Assembly (NCBI RefSeq): GCF_900114315.1
Contig: NZ_FOSQ01000008.1
Location: 62,001-126,000 of the forward strand
Source of the DNA: Falsiroseomonas stagni DSM 19981
GTDB taxonomy: Bacteria > Pseudomonadota > Alphaproteobacteria > Acetobacterales > Acetobacteraceae
Direction of reading: 5' to 3'
DNA length: 64,000 nucleotides
Within the stretch, counting starts at the first letter, position 1. Every line of letters starts with the position of its first letter. Position numbers and translations under genes: made by a program. The notes under the pieces were generated by a model, which worked only from the letters and a program-made list of their open reading frames with translations, did not search any database and was not told the origin of the DNA. Of this stretch, positions 43,110-51,339 are shown piece after piece.

Positions 43110-44768
43110 ATGAACGCACCCCCGACCGAAACGCCCGATCCCGTCACCCTCGCGGTGCTGGAAAACCGCTTCCGCGCGGTTGTGGAGGAGATGGGGGAGG
43201 CGCTGCTGCGCACCGCGACCTCCCAGATCCTCAACTCCTCCCGCGACTTCTCCATCGCGCTCTGCGATGACCAGGCGCGGCTGGTGGCGCAGGCGGACCA
43301 CATCCCGGTCCATGTCGGCGCCATGCCGCTGGCGGCGAAGGCGGTGCTGGATGCCTTCGGCGGGCGGATCGCCCCGGGCGACTGCTACCTGCTGAACGAC
43401 CCCTGGCATGGGGGTTCGCATTTGCCGGACCTGACCATCATCCAGCCGGTCTTCGGGGACGGGTCGCTGCGGTTCCTGGCCGTGGTGCGGGCGCACCAAT
43501 CCGATATCGGCGGCGCGACGCATGGCGGCTACAACCCGGCGGCGCATGAGATCTGGCAGGAGGGCATCCGCATCCCGCCGATCCGCCTCGGCGAGGGTGA
43601 CGTGCTGCGCGACGACCTCGTGCGGATGCTGGCGCTGAACACGCGCATCCCGCGCGACTTCACCGGCGACCTGATGGCGATGTGGGGCGCGGCGCGGCTC
43701 GGCGCGAAGCGGATGGATGCGCTGCTGGCGAGCCATGGCGGCGCGACGCTGGCGGCGGCGGTGGAGGCGATCCTCGACCTGTCCGAAGCCCATGCGCGCC
43801 GCATCATCGGCGAATGGGCGGATGGCGACTACGCGGGTGAGGCCGTGCTGGATGATGACGGGCACGGCGTGGAGGACATCACCATCCGCGCCAAGGTGCG
43901 CAAGCGCGGTGGGCAGGTCTCCGTCGATCTCTCGGGCTCCGACGACCAGGTGCGCGGCTTCGTCAATTCCTCCTGGCCCAACACGCTTTCCGCCGCGCGG
44001 ATGGCGCTGGCCTATCTGCTGGACCCCGAGGTCGCGAAGAATGACGGCGCCTTCCGCGCGCTGGACCTGGTGGCGCGGGAGGGGTCGGTGGTGAATGCGC
44101 GGCCCGGCGCGGCGGTCACGCTCTGCACCAGCCACTGCTCCAACGAGATCGTGGAGGCGATCGTGAAAGCCCTGGCGCCGGCCTGCCCGCAGCGCGCCAT
44201 GGGCGGCTGGGGGCGGCGTTTCCGCGTGGCGATCCAGGGCACGGACCCCCGCCGCGCGGGGCGGCGCTTCGTGTGGCACCTGTTCCATGCCCGGCCCGGC
44301 GGCGGCGGCCATGCGACGGGGGATGGCTGGTCCTCCGCCGGGGAATGGCATTCCGCCGGCGGGCTGAAATTCGGCAGCGTGGAGATGGCGGAGGCCCGCT
44401 TCCCGCTGTTCTTCGCCCATCACGAGCTGCGCCCGGGATCGGGGGGCGAGGGGCAGTATCGCGGTGGCCTTGGCGCGGAACTCGACCTCCGCATCGAGAC
44501 GGAGGGCGAGGCGCGCGCGAATACCGCCGGCGATGGCGTGCGCCACGGCGCGGCCGGGATGCTGGGGGGCGAGGATGGCGCGCCGCACCACTACACGCTG
44601 CGCCATGCCGATGGATCGGAGCGCGACCTGAAGACCAAGGAGGCCGGCGTGGTGCTGAAGCCCGGGGACCGGCTGATCGTGCGATCCGGTGGCGGCGGCG
44701 GCTGGGGCGACAGGGCGGCGCGCGATCCCGCGGCGATCGAGGCCGACAAGCGCGAAGGGCTGGTCTGA
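43110..44768 (+). CDS. Hydantoinase B/oxoprolinase family protein
   Basis: This 552-residue protein has HyuB features: TLAVLENRFRAVVEEMGEAL, TATSQILNSSRDFSIALCD, PVHVGAMPLAAKAVLD, YLLNDPWHGGSHLPDLTI and a Gly-rich tail GGGGGWGDRAARDP. With HyuA it forms an ATP-dependent amidohydrolase acting on cyclic imides such as hydantoin or 5-oxoproline, or an acetophenone/acetone carboxylase-like enzyme. Here no third carboxylase subunit is visible, favouring the hydrolase type. It is followed after 3 bases by hyuA. Confidence 0.9.
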   Translation: MNAPPTETPDPVTLAVLENRFRAVVEEMGEALLRTATSQILNSSRDFSIALCDDQARLVAQADHIPVHVGAMPLAAKAVLDAFGGRIAPGDCYLLNDPWHGGSHLPDLTIIQPVFGDGSLRFLAVVRAHQSDIGGATHGGYNPAAHEIWQEGIRIPPIRLGEGDVLRDDLVRMLALNTRIPRDFTGDLMAMWGAARLGAKRMDALLASHGGATLAAAVEAILDLSEAHARRIIGEWADGDYAGEAVLDDDGHGVEDITIRAKVRKRGGQVSVDLSGSDDQVRGFVNSSWPNTLSAARMALAYLLDPEVAKNDGAFRALDLVAREGSVVNARPGAAVTLCTSHCSNEIVEAIVKALAPACPQRAMGGWGRRFRVAIQGTDPRRAGRRFVWHLFHARPGGGGHATGDGWSSAGEWHSAGGLKFGSVEMAEARFPLFFAHHELRPGSGGEGQYRGGLGAELDLRIETEGEARANTAGDGVRHGAAGMLGGEDGAPHHYTLRHADGSERDLKTKEAGVVLKPGDRLIVRSGGGGGWGDRAARDPAAIEADKREGLV

Positions 44769-44771
44769 GCC

Positions 44772-46820
44772 ATGATGGGTCCCTATCGCATCGGCGTCGA
44801 TGTCGGCGGCACCTTCACCGATGTCGTCTGCGTGGGCGCGGATGGCGCGACGCTGCTGGCCAAGGCCGCGACCACGCCGGATGACCAGTCCCGCGGCGTG
44901 CTGGATGGGCTCGGCGTGCTGGCTTCCATGCTGCACATCACCGTGGCGGAGATGCTGGAGGTGACGGAACGCCTGGTGCACGGCACGACCGTCGCCACCA
45001 ACGCGCTGCTGGAACGCCGCACGGCGCGCATCGGCATGATCACCACCGAGGGCCATCGCGACATCATCGAGATGCGGGAGGGGCTGAAGCCCGAACGCTA
45101 CGACCTTCGCCTGCCCGTGCCGGCACCGCTGGTGCCGCGCCGCCTGCGCCTGCCGCTGCGGGAGCGCATCCGCCCCGACGGCACGGTGGAGACGGCGCTG
45201 GACCAGGCATCCCTGGATGCCGCCATCGAGACCTTGAAGGCCGAGGGCGTGGCGGGCGTGGCGGTGTGCCTGCTGCATGCCTGGCGCGACCCGGCGCATG
45301 AGCAGGCCGCGGGTGCCGCGGTGAGCGCCGCCATGCCGGGCGTCTATGTGACCCTGTCGTCGGACGTGCTGCCGCAGATCAAGGAGTTCGAGCGCTTCTC
45401 CACCACCGTGGTGAACGCCGCCGTCGGGCCGATCGTGGCGGGGTATCTCGCGCGGCTGGAGACCAGGCTGACGGAGGCCGGCTTCCACGGGCCGCTCTTC
45501 GTCATCCTCTCCCATGGCGGCGTGGCACCGGTGGCGGAAGCCGCGCGGCTGGCGGCGGGCACGGCGCTGTCCGGCCCCGCGGGCGGCGTCGCGGCGGGGC
45601 TGGCGCTGGCGCGGGCGGGGCTCGGGGACAACCTCGTCACCTTCGATGTGGGTGGGACCTCCACCGATGTGGCGCTGATCGAGGGGGCGGAGGCCGCGCT
45701 CGGGCGTGGCCGCGTGGTGGGAGGGGAGCGCATCGCGCTGGAGAGCCTCGACATCGTGACGCTCGGCGCGGGCGGCGGGTCCATCGCGCATGTGGGCGCG
45801 GGGGGCATGATGCGGGTCGGGCCGCGCAGCGCGGGGGCGGTGCCGGGGCCGGCCTGCTATGGCGGCGGCGGGCAGGAACCCGCCGTGACGGATGCGAATC
45901 TGGTGCTGGGCTACCTGGACCCCGACCGCTTCCTCGGCGGCGCGCGCAGCCTGGACCGGGCGGCGGCGGAGGCGGCGGTGGACCGGCTGGCGGGGCGGCT
46001 CGGGCTGGATCGCATGGCCTGCGCGGCGGGCATCCATGCGTTGGCGAATGTCGCGATGGCGGATGGCATCCGGGTGGCGACCGTCCGCCGGGGCGTCGAT
46101 CCGCGGGGCTTCACGCTGCTGTCCTTCGGCGGCGCGGCCGGGCTGCATGCCAGTGCGGTGGCGCGGGACCTCGGCATGGGGCGGGTTGCGGTGCCGCTGC
46201 TGGCGGCGGGGCTTTCCGCCTGGGGGATGCTGCAGACGGACCTGCGCTACGAGGTGTCCCGGAGTCTGGTCGGCGCAGCGGGGCTGCCGGACGAGCCCTC
46301 GATCCGCGCCCTGTTCGCGGCGCTGGAGGCGGCGGCGCGCGCGCGCATGGCGCAATGGATGGCGGGCGATCCGGCCATCCGCCGCAGCGCCGACATGCGC
46401 TATGGCGAACAGGTTTTCGAAGTTGGCGTGCCGCTGGATGCGGTCGATTGGCCCGCCGCCGGCCTGCCCGCCGCGCTGGCCGAGGCTTTCCACGCGCGGC
46501 ATGAGGCGCTGTTCACCTATGCGCTGCGGAGTGAGGAGGTGGTGCTGGTGACGGCGCGCGTGGCGGCGGTGGGCCGCCTGCCCCCCCTGCCCGCGCCGCT
46601 GCTGCCGGATGGGCCGCCCGCCGCGCCGGTCACCACGCGCCGCGCCTTCGTGGAGGGCGCGATGGTTGATCTGCCGGTCTTCGCCTTCACCGCGCTCGCC
46701 CCCGGCCAGCCCGTGCCCGGCCCCGCGATCGTGGAGAGCGATACGACGACGGTGCTGCTGCTGCCGGGCGATGTCGCCCGTCTGGATGCCCGCGGCTGGC
46801 TTGAGGTGATGGTCAACTGA
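44772..46820 (+). CDS. Hydantoinase A/oxoprolinase family protein
   Basis: This 682-residue protein has two ASKHA-type ATP sites: IGVDVGGTFTDVV at the N-terminus and VTFDVGGTSTDVALIEG in the middle. It also has LVHGTTVATNALLERR, LSSDVLPQIKEFERFSTTVVNA, SGPAGGVAAG and LLSFGGAAGLHA, all typical of HyuA. It activates the substrate with ATP for the HyuB partner. The B-before-A order, 3 bp apart, implies one transcript. A dense cluster of hairpins follows the stop and separates it from the convergent cellulose operon. Confidence 0.92.
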   Translation: MMGPYRIGVDVGGTFTDVVCVGADGATLLAKAATTPDDQSRGVLDGLGVLASMLHITVAEMLEVTERLVHGTTVATNALLERRTARIGMITTEGHRDIIEMREGLKPERYDLRLPVPAPLVPRRLRLPLRERIRPDGTVETALDQASLDAAIETLKAEGVAGVAVCLLHAWRDPAHEQAAGAAVSAAMPGVYVTLSSDVLPQIKEFERFSTTVVNAAVGPIVAGYLARLETRLTEAGFHGPLFVILSHGGVAPVAEAARLAAGTALSGPAGGVAAGLALARAGLGDNLVTFDVGGTSTDVALIEGAEAALGRGRVVGGERIALESLDIVTLGAGGGSIAHVGAGGMMRVGPRSAGAVPGPACYGGGGQEPAVTDANLVLGYLDPDRFLGGARSLDRAAAEAAVDRLAGRLGLDRMACAAGIHALANVAMADGIRVATVRRGVDPRGFTLLSFGGAAGLHASAVARDLGMGRVAVPLLAAGLSAWGMLQTDLRYEVSRSLVGAAGLPDEPSIRALFAALEAAARARMAQWMAGDPAIRRSADMRYGEQVFEVGVPLDAVDWPAAGLPAALAEAFHARHEALFTYALRSEEVVLVTARVAAVGRLPPLPAPLLPDGPPAAPVTTRRAFVEGAMVDLPVFAFTALAPGQPVPGPAIVESDTTTVLLLPGDVARLDARGWLEVMVN

Positions 46821-46827
46821 GGACGGT

Positions 46828-46881
46828 CCAGGGGGGTCTCCCCCCTGGCGGTAGGGGTCCGGGGAAGGTGGCGCCTTCCCC
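46828..46881. terminator. Two palindromes between convergent genes, related to the 23.3-kb cluster
   Basis: CCAGGGGGG/CCCCCCTGG (46828-46836 and 46840-46848, loop TCT) is followed by GGGGAAGGT/GCCTTCCCC (46861-46869 and 46873-46881, one wobble, 3-base loop). The second matches the GGGGAAGG/CCTTCCCC unit at 23304-23324. Lying between the hyuA and bcsD stops, they probably act as a bidirectional terminator. Confidence 0.6.
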
Positions 46882-46886
46882 GGGAC

Positions 46887-47366
46887 TCACCCCTTGGCGT
46901 AGTGCAGCACCGTCTCCCCCGGCGCGGCGGTCGCGACCACCGCCGCCATCGCCGGGTCGGCGCCGGGCTGTTCGGCCATCCAGCCGCTCCAGAGTCCTTC
47001 AAGCACCGCGCCGATCCAGGTGCCTTCCGCATCCGCGCCGGTGCCGATGGACGGGGCCGCCAGGTGGGTGATGACCAGGCGGCGGGCGCCGGTATCGACC
47101 GCCAGGCGGCAGAAGCCCCATTCGGCGCCGGCCAGGACCTCATTCACCTGGGCTTCCAGGCCGGACAGCGTGTCGCAATGGCGCAGCGGCAGGGATTCGG
47201 CCATGCGCCGGCCGATGATGTGCATCAGGGAGGCGCGTCCGGCCTCATCCAGATGCGCGTCCAGCGTTTCCACCAGGGCGCGCAGGAAGGCGCGCCACTG
47301 GGCGGAGACGCCGCGCCGGGCCAGGTAGGCGGCGGTCATGGGGTCCGCCGGGGTGTTCTCACTCAT
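46887..47366 (-). CDS. bcsD: Cellulose synthase subunit BcsD
   Basis: This 159-residue protein resembles AcsD/BcsD of Komagataeibacter: an N-terminal helix (WRAFLRALVETLDAHL), RASLMHIIGRRMAESLPL, CDTLSGLEAQVNEVL, AEWGFCRLAVD, then GTWIGAVLEGLWSGWMAEQPG. BcsD forms a periplasmic octameric ring with glucan passages that helps crystallise cellulose and align terminal complexes. Start 47366 (MSENTPADPM) is preferred to the longer frame. It is the last gene of the operon, 28 bp after bcsC. Confidence 0.87.
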   Translation of the reverse strand: MSENTPADPMTAAYLARRGVSAQWRAFLRALVETLDAHLDEAGRASLMHIIGRRMAESLPLRHCDTLSGLEAQVNEVLAGAEWGFCRLAVDTGARRLVITHLAAPSIGTGADAEGTWIGAVLEGLWSGWMAEQPGADPAMAAVVATAAPGETVLHYAKG

Positions 47367-47394
47367 GCCGCCTTGGTCCTGTCCCACGTCCCGG

Positions 47395-50300
47395 TCAGCG
47401 GTCGAAGCGGTAGCGGGCATAGACCAGGCCGCGCGTCTCGCTCCAATCCGCCGCCTGGTCGAAGCGCAGCGCGCCGCCGATGCGCAGCTGCGGCGTCAGC
47501 ATGTATTCGATGTCGCCGCGCAGGCCGCCTGTCAGGCCGGTCTTGGTCTGGCCGGCATAGAAGGCGTTGATGGAGCTGTCGGCGGCCGCGGCCGATGCCA
47601 GCGCGCCCTGGCGGGCGGCATCGTTCGGGAAGACCGCGGTGCGGTCCTCCGTGAAGGTGGTCAGGCCGACTGTCGCGCCGACGCGGTAGGACAGGTCCCC
47701 CGACCGGCCGCGATAATCCAGCGGGACGTTGGCGGACATGAAGCTCTGCGGGCTGAAGTAGCCGCCATGGCCCAGCGTGAAGAAGCGCAGGTTCTTGTCA
47801 TAGGCGAAGTAGACGAGGTCGAGGCCGGTGACGAGTTCCTCGTTGGCGGAGCGCCAGATCGGCGTCTGGAAGCCGGCGCCGGCTTCCATGCGGCTGTTTT
47901 CCGCCACGCCGTCGCCGGCGAAGGTGAAGTAGCCGCCGGCGATGTAGAAATTCGTCTCGCCGCTGCTGAATTCGATCTGCGCGCGGCCGCCGGTGCGGAC
48001 CACGCCGCCCCAGATGGTGCTGGTGACGGGGTCGCGCCGCCCGCCCCAGGACAGCAGCGTGTCCGTCATGGCGCGGCGCTCCGCGGTCAGGCGCAGGCGG
48101 ACACCGTCGCCGATCTCGGGCGCGATCTCGATCCCGCCGACATAGTTCTCCTGCAGGAAGCCGAGCGGCGTGGTGCCGAGGTCGACTGTGAAGCCCGGCC
48201 GCGCATAGGCGACGCCCAGCGCCACGCCGGACTGGCTGGACCCCGTATTGCCGGCCTGCGCCGCCTGCTGGGAGGAGAGCGTGCCGCTCGGCGCCGGCAG
48301 GGTGGAGGCGAAGCCGCCATAGCGGCGCATGGAGCCGAGCTGCGGCGACAGGTCCCCGGCATCGAGGCTGACGGCGCTGACGCGGGCCGTCAGCCGCCCG
48401 CCAACGCCCGGCATGGCGATGCTGCCTTCCGCGCCGGCATGGCTTTCGTTCAGCTTGTCGATGCCGCCATCGCCGGACCGCACGCGCATGCCGAGGGCCG
48501 GGTTGATGCGGGGTGCCGCTTCCTCCCGCACCTCGGCCAGCTGGCGCGTGATCTCGTTCAGCAGCGGGTCGGGCGGCTGGGCGGTCTGGTTCGGCAGCTG
48601 CGCCTGGGCGAATTGCAGGCCCGGCATGCCCGGTGACCGTGTGGCCGGCGCCAGGCCCTGGCTCGCCTGCATCATCTGCAACTGGGCGGGCGAGAGGTCC
48701 TGGCCGGCCAGGGGGGTGCGGCGGAAGGGGTTCTCATAGCCCGGCACGGCGCGCTGCTGGGGCAGCGTCGCCTGCGGCAGGACGCCGCCGGTGATGATGC
48801 TGGGCGGCTGGACGTCCATGCCGATCTGCTGCCGGCGGAGCTGGGCGGCCTGCTGCAAGGCGGTCTGCGCGCGGCGCTGGTCGCCCCAGGCACGGGCGAG
48901 GCGTGCTTCCAGCAGCGGGATGCGCGCATCGTTCGGCATCAGCGCGCGGCCTTCGCTGATCAGCGCTTCCGCCTTCCCCCAGTCCCGCGCCGCGATGGCG
49001 GCATCGAGGGAGGCGGTGCGGGCATCCGTGTCCCGCGGGTTGCGGGACAGCACGGCATCGGCGATGCGCCCGGCCTGCTCATGGTCCCGCGCGCCCTGGT
49101 ACAGGCGCGCCAGCGCCAGGTTCGCGGCGGGGTTGGCGGGATCGTTCTGGAGGGTGGGCACCAGCACGTCGAAGGCCGAGGCGCGGTCGCCGCGGGCGGC
49201 CAGCTGGTCCGAGGCGCGAATGGAAAGGCCGGAGGCGAGGCCGCTTGCGACGCGGCGCTGTTCGGCGGTCAGCCGGTTGGGGTCGATCTGGGTGGCGCGC
49301 TGCGCCGCTTCCTGGTCGAGCCCCGCTTCCATCAGCGCGCCGGCGGCGGCGAGCTGGGTGGCAGGCTGCTGCGCGCGCGCGTTCACGGCATAGAGCCGCG
49401 CGGCTTCCTGGGCGCCGCGCGGGTCGTTCATGGCGTTCAGCGCGCGCACCACGGCGGGGCCGACCTCGCCGCTCGGGTCCGGGCGGGACGCCATGGCGAG
49501 GAGCTGCTGGCGGGCTTCCTGGCGGCGGCCCTGCGTCGCCAGCGCGGCGGCCGCGGCCACCTGCGCCTGCACCCGCATGGAACCCAGCATCCGCGTCTGG
49601 TCCTGGCTGCGGACATTGGCCGGGATGCGTTCCAGCAGCCGCACCGCTTCCGCCGGGCGCGACTGTTCGCTGGCGAAGATGGCGGCGGCGTGGATCGTGT
49701 CCGGCGTCGCGCGGCTGGCGACGCTGCCATCGATCAGCGCGCGGGCATCGCCCCCCTGCCCGCTCCGGGCCAGAAGGCGGGCGAGGTCGAGGCGGGGCCA
49801 GGGGTTGGACGGGTCGTTCTGCACGGCCGCGCGCAGCAGGGCGGCGGCGGCGGCGGGGTCGTCCGTCCGCTGCGCCTCGGCCCGCAGCGCATCGGCGCGG
49901 ACCTGCGGCGCCTGGGTGCCGCCGATGCGGCGGAAGACTTCCTCGGCCTCGTTGAACTTGCCCTGGGCCTGCAGCGCATTGGCCAGGCCCGACATGGCCG
50001 CGCCGAAATTGCCGCGCCGGGCGAGCGCCGCGCGGTAGCGCTGCTCCGCCAGGCCGGCATTGCCCTGGCGCAGCGCGATGTCGCCCAGCAGTGCCTCGGC
50101 ATCCGGACGGTCGCCGCCATTGCGCGCGGTGATGCGCGCCAGCAGGGTCTCGGCCTGGGAGAAGTTGCCGGCATCGACCAGGTTGCGCGCGGCCTGGATA
50201 TCCGGCCCCGGCGCGCCGCCGCCCCCACCCTGCCCGCCCGGGCCGCCGCGCTGGGAGGCGCCCTGGAGCGCCCGTTCCCAGGACGAACGGCGGGAGGGAT

Positions 50301-51339
50301 CGGCCTCCATCGCCGCCATCAGCAGCCGCCGCGCATCGGCCTGGCGGCCCTGGCGCAGGCGGATCAGGCCGAGGCCGCCGAGCCCGTCGGCATCGTTCGG
50401 GTCGAGCGCGAGGACGGCGTTGAAATTCTCCTCCGCGTCGCGGAGGCGGTTGCCGTTGAAGTTCCGCCAGCCGGCCACGCGGTTCAGGCCGATATCGTCG
50501 GCGGCCACCGGCGGCGGGTTGCGCGCCAGTTCCAGCCGGCGCTGGATCTCGGCATCGTCCGGGAATTGCTGGAGGTAGCCTTCCAGCGGCCGAACCGCCT
50601 CCGGCCCCTCGCCCAGCCAGGTCAGGGCCTGGCGCCAGGCGGCGGAGGCGCTCTGCTGGTTGTCGCCCTGGCCGGAGAGGCGGCGGAGCTGCTCGATCCC
50701 CTGGGCGCGCGTCTCCTCCCGATAGGTCAGGATCTGCGCATTGGCGAGCTGGATGGCGACGTTGCTGGGGGCGCGCCGGGCCAGCGCGCCGATGCCGTCG
50801 CGCGCCTCACGCCAGCCGGCCTCGGTGCCCGCCAGCGTCTGGTAGTATTCGAGGGCGAAGGTATCGGGGATGGGGGCGCCGGCGAAGATCTGGCGGTAGC
50901 GTTCCACCGCTTCGGCGTTGCGGCCGGCCTGCGCCAACTGCCGCGCCTGCGCGAGCGCCGCGGCATCGACGGTGGAGGTGCGGACGGCGGCATCGGCCTG
51001 CATGGTGCGCGGATCCGCCGGCGCGGCGGCGCGCAGGCGGGCGAGCGCATCCTGCGCCTGGGCGGTGTTGCCGAGCTGGGCCTGCGCCTCCGCGATGCCG
51101 GACAGGGCATCGGCGTTGCGCGCATCCACCTGCAGCACGCGTTCCAGGGTGCGGATCACCTGGTCCGGGCGGTTCTGCAGCTTCCAGTAATTCGCCTGGT
51201 CCAGCAGCGCGGCCACGCCGCGTTCCTGGGCCAGCGCGGGGCTGAAGGCCGGCGGCGCCACCAGCGACGCGGCGACGAGCGCGGTGCCGAGCAGGCCGGC
51301 GCGCAGGCTGCGGGGAGACGGGGGTCGCAGGGACATCAT
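47395..51339 (-). CDS. bcsC: Cellulose synthase subunit BcsC, TPR scaffold and outer-membrane channel
   Basis: This 1314-residue protein has a signal peptide (LRAGLLGTALVAASLVAPPA), about 18-20 tetratricopeptide repeats (residues ~40-900, e.g. LERVLQVDARNADALSGIAEAQ, Ala/Arg/Gln-rich) and a C-terminal BcsC beta-barrel of about 350 residues ending in YARYRFDR. It carries the polymer through periplasm and outer membrane. The start overlaps the bcsAB stop; two ATGs (51339, 51336) are adjacent. A low-complexity Gly-rich insert (GGPGGQGGGGGAPGP) lies between TPR blocks. Confidence 0.93.
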   Translation of the reverse strand: MMSLRPPSPRSLRAGLLGTALVAASLVAPPAFSPALAQERGVAALLDQANYWKLQNRPDQVIRTLERVLQVDARNADALSGIAEAQAQLGNTAQAQDALARLRAAAPADPRTMQADAAVRTSTVDAAALAQARQLAQAGRNAEAVERYRQIFAGAPIPDTFALEYYQTLAGTEAGWREARDGIGALARRAPSNVAIQLANAQILTYREETRAQGIEQLRRLSGQGDNQQSASAAWRQALTWLGEGPEAVRPLEGYLQQFPDDAEIQRRLELARNPPPVAADDIGLNRVAGWRNFNGNRLRDAEENFNAVLALDPNDADGLGGLGLIRLRQGRQADARRLLMAAMEADPSRRSSWERALQGASQRGGPGGQGGGGGAPGPDIQAARNLVDAGNFSQAETLLARITARNGGDRPDAEALLGDIALRQGNAGLAEQRYRAALARRGNFGAAMSGLANALQAQGKFNEAEEVFRRIGGTQAPQVRADALRAEAQRTDDPAAAAALLRAAVQNDPSNPWPRLDLARLLARSGQGGDARALIDGSVASRATPDTIHAAAIFASEQSRPAEAVRLLERIPANVRSQDQTRMLGSMRVQAQVAAAAALATQGRRQEARQQLLAMASRPDPSGEVGPAVVRALNAMNDPRGAQEAARLYAVNARAQQPATQLAAAGALMEAGLDQEAAQRATQIDPNRLTAEQRRVASGLASGLSIRASDQLAARGDRASAFDVLVPTLQNDPANPAANLALARLYQGARDHEQAGRIADAVLSRNPRDTDARTASLDAAIAARDWGKAEALISEGRALMPNDARIPLLEARLARAWGDQRRAQTALQQAAQLRRQQIGMDVQPPSIITGGVLPQATLPQQRAVPGYENPFRRTPLAGQDLSPAQLQMMQASQGLAPATRSPGMPGLQFAQAQLPNQTAQPPDPLLNEITRQLAEVREEAAPRINPALGMRVRSGDGGIDKLNESHAGAEGSIAMPGVGGRLTARVSAVSLDAGDLSPQLGSMRRYGGFASTLPAPSGTLSSQQAAQAGNTGSSQSGVALGVAYARPGFTVDLGTTPLGFLQENYVGGIEIAPEIGDGVRLRLTAERRAMTDTLLSWGGRRDPVTSTIWGGVVRTGGRAQIEFSSGETNFYIAGGYFTFAGDGVAENSRMEAGAGFQTPIWRSANEELVTGLDLVYFAYDKNLRFFTLGHGGYFSPQSFMSANVPLDYRGRSGDLSYRVGATVGLTTFTEDRTAVFPNDAARQGALASAAAADSSINAFYAGQTKTGLTGGLRGDIEYMLTPQLRIGGALRFDQAADWSETRGLVYARYRFDR

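Noticed and set aside
39893-43270. Open + strand frame of about 1125 codons across the MFS/ligase/GT region
   Set aside because: It mirrors two or three well-supported minus-strand genes and shows no recognisable motif.
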